In this document: piece after piece, positions 1 to 14,000 of the stretch | Layout of the letters: every line of letters starts with the position of its first letter | How positions within the stretch are numbered: position 1 is the first letter of the stretch | Source: Proteromonas lacertae | Taxonomy: Eukaryota; Sar; Bigyra; Opalinata; Proteromonadidae | Assembly: GCA_002245135.1 (NCBI GenBank) | Contig: NGBS01000030.1 | Span: forward strand, 1-64,000 | Direction of reading: 5' to 3' | Length of the DNA stretch: 64,000 nt | The notes under the pieces: generated by a model | Database searches by the model: none | Seen by the model: the letters and a program-made list of their open reading frames with translations, nothing else | Told to the model about the DNA's origin: nothing | Made by a program: the position numbers and the translations under genes

Positions 1-3000
1 TACTGTTGAATAAATATATAAACAATGTAATAGAGATAAAAACCTGTGAATTTGAAGATAAACTATTATATCGATTATCAATTCTTACATATTTCTTTTG
101 TCATAAGTTGTTTGAATCATTTTCTTCATTGGAAATAGATAAGATGTTAGTAATAATATATAAATGTTTAAAGAGTAAAAAATACGAGATAGAACGAAAT
201 GGTTTGTTGTATAAAAAGTATATTAAATGCTAAAGAGATTCGATATGGAAATATAATAAAGAAAGCTAAAATCAAGATTGATCCAATAGATTGTCCAATT
301 ATATATGATGATGAAAGATCCTTAAGAGAAAGAAATGAAGTAGAAGAGAATAATGGTTTATCATTGAATAATTCACCATTATTAGTATTACCATCACCAT
401 CATCGTCACTGTCCATATCATATAATGAAATTGTATCACCAAGAATACCTTCAACAACGTCATTAATATCGAATGAATTAATAAGATACAAAGAAGAATT
501 AATAAAAGAATTTATAAATTATATTGGAAGATGTGACAAAAGACAAAAATCCAAATTATATATTTATTTAAAACATAATAATCCAATAATTGATTCAATC
601 TATGTGATATTATGTATATTAAATTATATGTCATTTTCGAATGAAAATAATATCGAAATAATCAAATGTCAATATGAAAGTTTGATGGAATTATTAAAAG
701 ATAATCATTTGAATTATATGAAGATAAAAGTTCATATCTATTCATTACTAAGTCCGTTATTAATAGAATATAAAGACAATCACAAATATGATGAAATGTA
801 CTTGAAAATGATCCACAGAGATTTACAAAGTAATTGGAAATTGTTATTGTGTTTAGTGTTATACAGTTTATGTAATTTTACAAAATATAACAGTAACAAA
901 ATGAATAATAAGAATATAATGTTAAAGTTGTGTGAAATGTTTAAGAATGAAGATAGTTATTTACTATATGATGTATATATCTTTTTTGATATTAAGTCAT
1001 TATTCATCTCATCGTGAATTTCGAAAGCTATTAAGTGAAAAGATCAATTTAGAAACAATTCAACTACTATTAGATGAAAGTGAAGAAGAATCCTTAGTAA
1101 AATCAATCATTAGTTTTTATAACAAATCTAATCCAAGAAAATGAAGAAATATCATTACTATCTGCTGAGAATAATACAATGTTGAATAATAAATATCTAT
1201 TTTCTGTATTATATCGTCGATATGATTCCAAAGTAATATCGATGTTATATACTCCATAATCCTCAATTTAGACAATTATCCCAACTTGTGTATTCCAATA
1301 TTGAAATTATGTGAATTATTTACTTTGAACTTCAGTTATTCGATGTATACAATAGGAAAACTATATCCAATTCTTCACAAGAATTTTCATAACTTTTCAA
1401 AGGAAGAACAAATTGCTTGTGTTAAATTTGTTCATGATCATTCTATATCAGATGATTTAAGAGATGGTAATGGAATGTTAAATGAAGAAATATGTGAATC
1501 GTTATTAAGAATGAATCATAAATTGATTTGGAATTACATATTACAATATAATTCTATATACACACAAATAAAAATTTCTTGAATATTTTGAAACATTTTT
1601 ACCATATCAAAATGTCATTAAAAGGAAGGATTCTGAAAATAGATTATCACCAAATGTATCATCTGCAGTAAGTCCATCTATTTGCAATTTCCCATCACCA
1701 AAAATTGAAAATGAAAAATCTGGAAATGATATTAGTAGTAGTATATGTGATATAATAAATGAAGAAGGAGATGATGATGATGATGATGATGACGATGAAG
1801 AATCATGTAAAGAATATTATCAATCATTAACAAATTCATTGATAAAATGCCTGATACCAAGTTTTATTGATGATAGTTTGGATGATAAAGTTATATATGA
1901 TCAATTCTATGAATTTGATGATAGTTATATGAAGGTAGTAAGTGGAGAAGTATTTATCAATAATGATAATACTCATCAAGAAGGATATCCGCCAAAGTTT
2001 ATTTATGATACAAATTACTTATTGTTTACTTCATTGTTACAGTTTATGTATAATACAATGTTCAGTGGAAACTTTTATCCATCAAAGAGATTATTGAAAA
2101 TATATTTCCCAGTTAACATTAATTATACTGTTTGTGGTAAGAATTATACTTTAACAAAGTTCGATTCAGTTTTTAATGATAAAAGACATTTTTTTGTTTA
2201 TATTTTAATCATGTAATAATGAACAAGCAAAGCGGTAGAGCAATAGCGAATTGGTTGCATAGTCATAAAAGAGTAGTTTCTTTAGAATTGAGAATGCAAA
2301 AAGATGACTCATATTTTTATGGTTTTATATTATTCATTTTTAAATATCATACCAAAATCTATTACATCAATAGTATTTTATTCATTACCATCAATTGATG
2401 AAATAGAATCAGTTTTTAGTTTGAATTATAAAAGAAGAGGATCGAAACTAATAGAAGGAATAGGAATAATTGAAAGTAGTTTACATTTGTATCTAGTAGA
2501 CAAAGAAAACAATAATTATTTTCCCTTAATAACAAAATTATTTAAGAATGACAGTTATGGTGTAAAATGGTATGATTTACAGAAGAATGATTTAACTGAT
2601 GAAGATGTATCTGAGATATTATCTGTCTTGAAAGATAATTCATCTGTAGAATCATTCGATTTTTCTAATAACAATATCAATGTAGGAGATAGAATGACTG
2701 AAATACTTTGTTCAACTAAAGAACCTAATATGGTGAATAGTAATGATAGTGTTAATAGATATAGAAGTGTTAATAATAGTTTTATGAACATGGAATTACT
2801 CCAACTCCACTTATTTTTAGTGGTACAACACCTAATAGTATTAATAATCGAAGAGTATCTAGTGGATCTGGATTGTTTCTATCACCATCAGCATCTCCTT
2901 CAACACCTTCCTTTTATGTGAATCATGTAAATACTTTTCAGATTGAACCACAGAAATCTAGTGTAGTAAATGACATTAATAAACAGAACAATATAGAATT

Positions 3001-4938
3001 GAAACATGTTGCTTCTCCAATCAATAAAAAGACAGTTCCTCCATTAGTTATACCTATTATGTCTAGATCATATATCAGTTGTTTAAATGTATTGCTTTTA
3101 AATGACAACAATATATCAATTTCAAATGTGATTAAGTTGTTTAATGCGATATCAGTGGTTGATAGTACTTTGGAAAGATTTTATATAACTAGAAATCATC
3201 TAAGAATTGAGGATAGTGAATCAAAAATGGATATAATGAATAAAGAAGGAGATAGACTGCCATTATTTATTCGATCATTAATAGAATTATTTAAATCGAA
3301 TACATCATTAGTTACATTTGATATATCTGAAAATGAATTTGATTTAACACCATATTTCACAGAAATAACAGAAGCATTAATAGAAAGTAAAGATAGAAGC
3401 CATCTTCTTCATTTTGTAGTTGATACTTATTGTAATGATTGGGATACTTTTGTGTTTAATTTTAAGTCAGGTGGTAGTGATGTTGTTAACAATAAAATGA
3501 GTAATTCAGAAAGTGAAAATGAGCGAAAAAGTCCAATAGAATATTTGAATGCAAATGAAGGTGATGATGATCGTAATCCTGATATGATATTGTTTTATGA
3601 GTTTACCATTGGAAAGTAAATATTTAAGAATAGAAGATGAAAAAGATTCAATAATAAATACATTAAATAAATCAAACATGTAATATAAAACTGAATATAG
3701 TTTATGGAAATGAAAGTCGTATTACTCCATGTTATCATCCTCAAATATTCCATTATGCTGGTCATGTCGGAATAAAAGATTCTGTATTTATTCTTGAAGA
3801 TTGTAATGGAGGAGAAATAAAAAGAAACAGTAAAGATTTTATCAACTATATTTATCCTGAAAATACATATAATTTAAGATTAGTATATTTAAATGCCTGT
3901 TATAACGAAACAATATTGAACCAATTATTAGAAAAGAAAATTCCTCACATAATCTCATGTAATAAAGAATATGCGACAAGAATAAGCGATTCTGTTTGTA
4001 TTGAATTTTCTCATACATTTTATCAAGCATTATTTCGTGGTTATACAGTATATAATGCTTATAAATTAGCTTGTGATTCTGTTTCAATTTATGAATTAGA
4101 AAATAACAAACCTCCTTTTATATTAAGTCCAATAAATGGAAATCATGAAGAAATTTTGTTTTATCCCATTGTGAAACATACATTTACAATCGAAGAGCCA
4201 ATATTCTTATTACCTAAACTACCGAAAATATTTGTAGGTCAAGGATATAGAATAAAAAGATTATTAAAAATCTATAATAGTTTTTCTTATGATAAGAATC
4301 AAATAATAATTCCAAGAATCACATTAATTCATGGAAAAGAAGGAACTGGAAAGTCTTTATTTGCTTTAGGTGTTTTACATTATATTGAAACAAGAGAATT
4401 AATATTGACAAATCATGTGACATTTTATATATCCTTAGAAGGTTATAAAATGTGAATGAAATAATGAAGTTTATAAAAGACCAAATGTTATTACAGAAGA
4501 AACGATTAGAAGAAATAAAACCAATTCTAATAAATGATTTAGAAAATGCAAGTAAAATAATGTGTTTAATTCATGTAGAAAGTGAAAATAATGAAGAATT
4601 GTATAACAGATTAAATAAAGAATATAAAAAGACAAAATTTATAATAACAACGAGAGATTTTACTTCATTTGGATATTCATCTCCAAGAGAGGCAATTGAT
4701 GTAAGTAGAGTAATTGTTCCACATAATCCATTGAATGATTTTTTTCATGATGATTTGATATATGAAGTATATAAAAGTCTTGTTACTGATTATGATAATG
4801 ATGAAATATCAGAATTTAAGAAATTATATAAAAATACTTTAGATTTCTCCAACTTTAGTATATTTATTTATTTTATATTATGAATTAGAAACATTGTTTA
4901 ATGACATTTACAGAAAGATTCGTGAATTTAGATTTTAA
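1..4938 (+). CDS. LRR - CHAT protease - NB-ARC/STAND-like NTPase protein (5' partial)
   Basis: Multi-exon gene entering from the left edge. The N-terminal half (to about 2,300) is helical, with an Asp run near 1,770-1,800. Around 2,570-2,700 it reads as ribonuclease-inhibitor-type LRR (LQKNDLTDEDVSEIL, then FDFSNNNINVGDR), with further LRR near 3,070-3,400. From about 3,715 comes a CHAT domain: HYAGHV with candidate catalytic His at 3763-3765 and LNACYN with candidate Cys at 3898-3900, about 45 residues apart in one open frame. Then a P-loop GKEGTGKS (about 4,333-4,356) and an NB-ARC-like KFIITTRD motif (about 4,630-4,660); the expected Walker B acidic pair is replaced in IMCLIHVES. Tiny introns resolved by phase include 202-235, 973-1027, 1113-1137, 1244-1271, 1290-1335, 4442-4479 and 4858-4888. 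The last codons end in REFRF then TAA at 4936-4938. A one-base frame change near 1,571-1,577 has no GT..AG explanation. Function is inferred: CHAT plus STAND-like NTPase suggests a signal-activated protease. Confidence 0.75.
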
Positions 4939-5040
4939 TTTATTGTACAAATGATAATTTAGTTTTTAAAAATATCATTATTTGTTTTTTTATTTTTATC
5001 AATATTTTATTCATATCAAAAACATATAATAATAAAATAA

Positions 5041-5070
5041 TAATAATCATAATCATAATCATAATCATAA
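5041..5070. repeat. ATAATC simple tandem repeat
   Basis: About five copies of the hexamer ATAATC between the convergent 3' ends of the LRR-CHAT gene and the giant receptor gene. Confidence 0.8.
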
Positions 5071-8000
5071 TTACTGTTTAGTTAAAGTAGCGAATTTATT
5101 CATTTGTGTTTTAGTTTGAGTTGTAAATGTTCTTGACATATTAGTTGTAAACGACATATTACTCAACGATTTGTGAGATGAATTTCTTGAAGTTGAATAA
5201 CTGCCACCAATAGCACTATTTCCACCAGCAGAACCACTTGATGTAACATTCTTTGCATCTTCATCGATATAAATACTCACTAATTTCAAACCATATTGTA
5301 ATACTCCAACTATTATCGCTGTTAAATGAATTCCCATTGATCTTAATAATAAAGCTGAATCTGGTTCAGTACTTACATTAAAATCTAATAATACCATTAT
5401 TGCACCAAGTACTAATATCACTATTGAGGAGATAAACATTCCTAACGAATCATTATGTTCATTTGCAATATTCTTTGTTGAATTTGACATGAATACTAAT
5501 ATTACAGCAGGTAAGAAATCTGTTATTAATTCAATCACTGTAAATGGAGTTGAATATTCACATTCTCTTATTGATACTTCATTGAAATAATTACTATTTG
5601 AAACACTGTAAGTACCTACATATTCATTTGGATCTACTGTAAACCATATTAACAACAATATAGCTTCAAATATCATAAAACCTAACCAAAAACTCAATAC
5701 TCGATATATTGTGATTTTAGTTTTACGAATTGATCCTCTGATTCTTCGATGTTTTTGGTATAATTTTGATTCTGTTGCAAATAATGCCCCAAGTAAACTT
5801 TTCACAGCTAAACCTAATACAACCACTCTTGTAGCACAAACACTATTATCAGAGGCTGGATATAAAGACATTGGAATTGAACTAAATGCTAAAAATATTA
5901 ATGCAATTGCTGTTACAAAGTTATGAGCTCTACCAAATGTACGTATAATACTTTGTTGTCTGTGAATAAATACAAATATTAAACAACTTATTCCAACTAA
6001 CATAGATAATCCCATTAATGTATAACTAACAGCTTCTATTGTTACACTGTATTTATAAAACACTTGATCTTTACCATATTTACATTCATTAGGTAATCCT
6101 TCAGGGTATGGTTCTGGTTCAAATAATGAATTCGATCCTCTTGATGGGAATAATTGAATAAACTTCGCATTACGATTAATTTCAAATACATATGAGTTAC
6201 GAGATACATAGAAAGATTCAGTTACTTTAACTAAACCAGAAGGAACTTCTACTTCTAATCCAATACCAGTTAATTGTAAATATCTTAAAGGAGGTAAGAT
6301 CTTACCTGAATCAGTCACAGCTGTTGGATATAATTCTTCCCAAATTGCAAATGAATCTTTTATTGCTTCGATATTATCATCAATTGCTGTATTTATACCA
6401 ATATAACCTTTAGCATCACTAACAAATGATTGTGAAATTGCAGTTGATAATGATTCTTCATAACCTTGTACAACTAAAGAACCATATATTTGAGATAATA
6501 AATCATCAGTATAATCATTTTTGTCAAAGTTTAAGAAGGTTAATAAAACTTCACGACTATTGATTGAATTGGATATATAAGTATTAATAAACTTCAAACT
6601 AATCTCACCTGTCAAATAATATAATACTGCAATTCTACCATTCTCATCATCTTCTTTTTTCTTCAATATTGTACTAATAGCATCATTGATTTCATTCTCT
6701 GTTCCTTCTTCAATTGTGATTCTAGAAATTGTCTGTTTATTTACAGAGTAGTGTTCTTTTACATAATAATAAACAATATCCCAATTAGTACTCATCAATT
6801 CACTATTATCAGATATAAATATTAAACTATTAATTCCTTGTTTATGAATATATTGTTCAGCAGATAAGAATCTTTGAGAAGCTGTTGTACCAACTGCTAT
6901 TCTGTATGGATAACAACTTTTTCCTTCAGTAAAACCATAATAAACATATAACTTTGAAGTTTCTTTTGCTGCTGATAATGCATTATCCATACAAACACTA
7001 GTTTGACATCCAAAGAATGCTACAACTTCATCATCTTTCAAATATGGTGCTGTTTTATTACCAAATTCATCACTTGTAGCAGCAAATATAAACACTGGTA
7101 CAATATTATAACCATTTATTCCATTGTAATTAATATCTTGAACTAATGAATATTCAATAATCATTGCATTTACTTCTTTCAATTGTGCTTGAGTTGTTTC
7201 ATGGAAGAATATCATTTTCAATGTATCAGGTCTATATCTACTCTCACTAATTGTCCAATCACATTTATATCCTTCATTTTCAGGGAAATTATGAATCCAA
7301 GCTTCGGCTTGTTCTGGATTTGATGCATATTCAGTCACTCTTAACGATTTATCTTCACCAATGATACACAAGTATAAAATTCTGTTAATAATACCAGCAC
7401 CATTCATTTCCACTTTACCAGATGGAGCCATCATTGTATAACCATAGAGTGCTGTTCTTACTTTCTCTGTATCAAATGTCATTGTATAAGCAACAACAAC
7501 ATCAGCCCATAATTTAACAGATGTATAACCACTCTCCATTGCGGCTGTAATAATCACATCTTTACCATATCGATCTTTCATAGTTGATACAAAATCACTA
7601 GCTGTTGATAGATATGTATTACTATCGGATTCTTCTAAACCCATTTCTTTAATAAATGATGTTAATATATAAGCATTAGCCATACATTCAGATGGGATAT
7701 ATTCCATCAAATATCTATCTAATGATATTGATACAACATATGTATTAGTCATGTTGATTTTGAGTGGACATAACCAATTAAATGCTTTATAATTATTATC
7801 TTCAGACACAGCTAAAATAACAGATGAATTTCTATCTAAATTCTTATAATCAAAACTTTCAGGAACTGTTTTAGTTTCTATTATTTCTGTCAAGTTATAA
7901 ACATGTAAATTCAATTGTATCTGATTACATAATGCTTGCAAGGCATTACTAAACTGTAAACTCCACTTAGAATCACCTTGTATAATATATACATTATGTG

Positions 8001-11000
8001 TATAAGGTAATATTTGTTTCCATACACCATTTACTAACTGATTGATTGTTAATTGTGTTCCAAATGTATATTGTGGACATGATTCACTTAATGATAAACC
8101 AGGATAGAAGAATAACTTCTTATTTTGATCAAAATATGGAACTAACATATCATTAATTTCAGCTCTACCAGCACCAAATACAGCTGTAACTTCATCCAAT
8201 CTTGTGAATTCTTGACCATATTGTAAATACTTCTCAGCTTTAGATTGTGCATCTCTAATTAATATTTGTATTTTCTTTCCTAATATACCACCATTAGCAT
8301 TTAGTTCATCAACTGCGACAATAATACCTTGTGCAATTGATCTTTCAGTTGTATTATATTCACCACTAAATGAAGTAATAACACCAATTGTTGTAGTTGC
8401 TTCTTGATAATAATCACCAATTGATGCATCTTCAAAATTACATATATAACTACCATCGTTTATCCATTGTTTATAAACTTGAGGGAGATGTATTTCAGCT
8501 GATGTAAAAATAACGTCAAAACCAAATTCTGGATCATTTTCCTTTAATTTGCCATACACAATATATTGCTCCATGAAATTGTTGGTAAACATTTTAACAT
8601 TTCCTCCACTGGGTGATTTATAATCTATACTATATAATGCTTCTCTTAATGCATCAGATCCAGTACCTCCAGCTTTAGTTACTGCTTCCAAATAGATATT
8701 ACACATTACAAAACTTGTATACATAATCTCAGTAGCATAAGTACTTAAAGATAACATATTCTCTTTAAAAGCAACATTTTCTGGATTATCTAAATTAGTG
8801 AAATATGTTTGAGCAGAATAGAATGGTTTAACTCCTTCAGCACCAGCATTAGATGCAGTTGTAAATGATACAATTGGATAACTCTTATAATCTGAACTTA
8901 AAGATATAATTGATTTATCCAATAACACATGAATATTTGGAGGACCAACAAATAACAAATAGCAGCCATTCTTAGCTTTTGATATCAATATATTAACAAT
9001 CTCATCAAATGATTCAATATCTAAAGAAATAGCATTATTTGTATATAAACTATTAGCACCAACAAAATTCAAATATTTTGTAATATAATTATAATAACTA
9101 ATACCAATTTCATCGTTTGTTGTAATAGTACAAAAGTTCAATGTTTCTGGCTGTGTAGGTTCCATAATATAATCAATAATTCTATCAATAAAACTGGGTT
9201 CTTTCATTGCATTATATACATCTTCATAACATGATTCACCACCTGTATAACCTACTTGGAACAATGGAACATCTTTCTCACGTAGTAAGTCAGTAATAGA
9301 TTGAATACAAGCACTTGTAGCTGTAGTAAATATAACACCTCTTCCTTTAATAACTTGTTCCAAATATGCAGATAATAAAACATTGCAAGTATTATCATTT
9401 GATTCAATATCATAAGATTGAACAATAACTCTCGTCCCTAATAAACCACCATTTTTATTATTTATTTCTGAGATTAATAATTCAAAGACATTCAACACAT
9501 ACATATCATAATTTCTATAAGAACCACTGACTGATAAAGCGACAATAACTGTAATTGTATCAACTGTTCCTTGACTACCAACGTTAGCATTAGAGAAATC
9601 ACAAATTTTACCATCAAATCCTTCAATTTCCCAATTCCAAGCTCGAGGTTCTTGTATTCTAGTTTGACTGTATGCTACTGTTAATGATAAGTCTTTATTA
9701 ATCTGCATAATATAATATGGTAATGAAATATGATTATTTGAAAACATCATCACTGGACTAGTACAACCACTAATCTCAGAAGAATATAATTGTGAATTGG
9801 GTAATTGAGATTTTGCCCAGAACTTCAATGCTAGATAGGAACTATGTGCTAATTCATTTGTTACTACATTACCATAATGATATTTAACTGATTTTAAATA
9901 ATCACATTCTGGAGCTATTTCATCAAAGAATGAACCACAAATATAATTCTGAACATATCCTCCAGTTAACTTTAATGAAGTAGTAATATCTCTATCTTGT
10001 GTAATAGTCACAATCATATATTTATTTTCTTCATAAACCATAGTATCAAAATAATTAATAAAATCAATTGTTGTTTCATAATCTAAGGTGCTAACAACAA
10101 TGGCACCTTCAGCATGATTAGTGATTAAATCATCTACATATGTATAAGTTGTTCCTTTACCACTAGATACATAAACAGGTTCTCCAATCATTGTATATAA
10201 ATCTTTAAATATTGAATAAAACACTTGATGAATTACTTTATCACTTTCATCATTCATTCCAATTAAAAAGATGTTATTAGCAACAGATGTTTGATCAATA
10301 AATGAAGATAATTGTTTAGCATATAAATTGGGAACTAAACCTGTATAATATACATTCTCTTTACATTCTTGTCCTTCAGATGTAGCTGGATACCACAATT
10401 TCTTCTTTTCTACTCCTTCTACTATAGTATTCGTCAAATGCTTCTGATACAGTTTTTCTACAGTAATTGTTAGAACATCCTATTACTAATACAATTGAAG
10501 GATCTTTAGCAATTTCAATAGCTTTCTGTTCAATTTCACTTTCTACACTTACATCATATATTATATAATTCAAAGTTAAATTCTCTATTTCATTTAAGAT
10601 ATTCATTGTATCAATTTCACCAATCATCACATCTAATGTCAGTAATTCATGAGCACTATTTGATCCAGTTATTGCATATAATAAAGCGACATTTCTACTA
10701 TTACTTTTTAATTTACTACCAGTGGTATTAGCTTTAACACTCCATTCACAATAATACATATTTCCATTATTATTGTATTGAGTAGAATATGGATTTATAT
10801 CAGTTTTATGATTAATATTTATAATGATTTCTTCAGTATGAGTTTTATCCTCTGCATTATATGTTACTCTAATTAAATCCATATAGAATGATAATTGATT
10901 ATTAGAATTAATAGTTACATTTTCAACAATATCACTAACATCAACCTTATGAATTGCTTCAAAGAATGCATCAAATGTATAAGGTATTTCTTCACTTTGA

Positions 11001-14000
11001 TTGAATTCTACACTTCCTAAAGCTCTTGCAGCTATCACTACAGATAATAATGGTAATGGAGCAGGTTGTTCTGTAATAAACGAATAACGATTATTTGCAA
11101 TATCAATGATTGTTTTATCTTTGAATAATTCTTTATGTAAACCATTCACGAAATAATGACCATCATAATACTGCCATAATGATTCATTTATCACTTGAGA
11201 TAATTCCAAATTAAATGAAACAACTTTATAAGTGTCAGAATTATAATTTGACTTCAATTCTATTAAGAAATCAGTAATTGAATCTCCTTCTAAGAATGAC
11301 AATATAACACCTTGTTTCATTTCATTAACAATGATATTCAATATAATATTCATTTGATATTGATCCACTGGTATTCTTAAACTTCTAATAACATTTATAC
11401 CTCTTTTCTTTAACTCTTCTGCTGCATTTGCAGCATCCATTGAGTTTCTTTCATTATCAGTGTATAGTATAAATATATCACTACTTAAACTTCTATAGAC
11501 ATAAGATATTGTTGGTAATATATATTCAGTAAATGGTGAATTCATGTAGATAATGTTTTTACTACATTCATAACCTTCATATAAGAATGGATAGAATAAA
11601 ATCAATCCATTATCTTCCAAATCTTCTATTATTTCTTTTCTAATCTCTGTAATGGATGATCCAAAGACAATTAATGTTTTTGATTCATTGACAGCTCTTG
11701 CTAATGAATACTTTGCAATTTCAACATCATTTGCAATGTTAATAACTTCAGGAATAACCATCATTCCATGAATACCTTTATCATGTTGATTAATATAATC
11801 TACAGCAGCTAAATATCCATTAATCATTTCATTACTTAAGAAAGTATAATCACCAGAGAATGGGATTAAGAATAAGAACTTTATAGATGGATATGTATAA
11901 TTACTACCTTTCTCTTTACTACAAATTGTATATTGTTCTAAATTAAATGTATGTCTGAAACTTTCAGCTGGCCAATCAGTAGAAAGAGTTTGTTTGATAG
12001 TCAAATCTCCATTTATATCACTTGTCACTGCAGTTAAAGGGAATGGAATTGTAGTATCATCTTCTGATATTTCCACTTCACCAAATGATGTGGACAACTT
12101 ATCAGAATTAATATATTTGTAAACAGAATCCTTACTAAAATCTTGAGTTGAAATATATACTTCAATTAATATTTCATAAGCAACAATACCTCTTGCTTCT
12201 ACTTTTGGTAAGAAGTAATTTTCACCAAAGAGATTAACACCAACATTGAATATCTTAGGTGCTGTTGTTTCATCAGCATGTAAAGAGGCAATAACATAAT
12301 GACCAACTTTTAACTTTGGATCTAAATCAATGAAATATTCTTTTTGCCAACTGATTATAGGGAAATCTAATGATGCTTCTTCTACACTCTTGTAAGTATT
12401 CATCATTGATTGATTGTAGACTTTAAATACTTCATCATGGCATTCTCGATTAGTTAAATAGTTTAAGAAAATACCACCATCAGGAATTGACAGTTTATAA
12501 GCACTAACGAAATTCTGAATATCTTCCAAAGCAATTTCTACATTTGATTCATTAATAACGATATAATTCTTAATAAAACCACCCATATTCTCAATTGTAT
12601 TATTCAATAATGTATCTTCAGCTGTACCAACTAATGTATGACTTACTAATACCATTGTATTTGGAGAGAAGTAAGACATAAAGTATGAAATATATGGAAT
12701 AGTTCTTTGACTGGGGAAAGATCCTAATTCAATACTATTTTAATATATATAAATATAAATATATTATAAATATACATTCTATTATTACAAACATCTTCAT
12801 TCTTATTAACAACTGATAATATCAATAAATCTGGATTATCTTGGATATATTTATTCTGATACTCAATACTACAAGAAGTGACTACAATTTGAGATTCAGT
12901 AATATCACTGGCTGTAACATTATCACAATAATATTTGACCAATACAATTGAAGTATCTAATTCATTATTATTTACCATATATTGATTCATTAAGAAGAAC
13001 ATTGCTTCTTCATTTTCATTGATTATAACTACTATAACAATTGATGAAGTATCTGATGATGAAGATGATAATTCACAAGTTTCGTTTTTACCATCAGCTC
13101 TCTATAATTAAGATAAATAAATAAAATAAAATAAAATATACATATGTTAAATATGGTGATAATTTCATTGGACTTAAATTACTCAATTTAATTTCAAATC
13201 CTAATGTTTCATTCACTTGCATAATAACATAAAAGTTAGAAAAGCAATTATCAGCATTAACAGAAATAGTACCAATAGGTAATGATTGTGTTAATTGATT
13301 CAACTGTCTTTTGATTTCACTTAATACTTTCTGAGTAGATTGTTCATATGCAGTTTTTAACATAGTTAAAGCTGAATACATATTAATTGAATGTTCATTC
13401 AATAATCTATCACTATTACCAAATGCAGTTGAGAATGTCTTAACTAAAACATCATTTGCATCGTTTACTTCAGTATAAAGATAAGATGTTAAAATGTAAT
13501 GACCTACCCATCTATCGTCTTCAGTTGTAACAAAGGTTGGTAATGAATCTAAAGAAACAACAGTATAAACATCAGATGTTAAGTTATTCTCTTTCATACT
13601 TCCTAATAAATCATTAATTTTACCTCCTAACAAGGTAAATATAAGCATATTATCATCAGTATAATTCGTAATATCAGTAGTAAAATTATCTATCTTATAT
13701 TCATCAGTAATAGTATAAATCGAGCAATTCATTAATTCAACAGTCAATATAGTTTGATATACCATTTCACCTACATTCTTAGTAAAGTTACTATCAGCCA
13801 CAACAATCGCACACTTTCTAGATGGTGAAGAATGCCAAGCAAATGCAGAAAGAGCAATAGCATAATGATTAGGATATCTTCCAACTTGAATTATATTATC
13901 ATAACATCTTTCACCTTCACTTGGATGTACACTGAATAATAACTTATCATATTTCACTAAAATATCATGAATTGCATCTCTTTGTTCATTTGTTGTAGTT

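Noticed and set aside
10376-10437. ATG at 10437 as the start of a separate 1,788-aa receptor gene
   Set aside because: It lies inside PBP module 6, lacks a signal peptide and would leave half a module on each side; the flanking frames form one module when joined.
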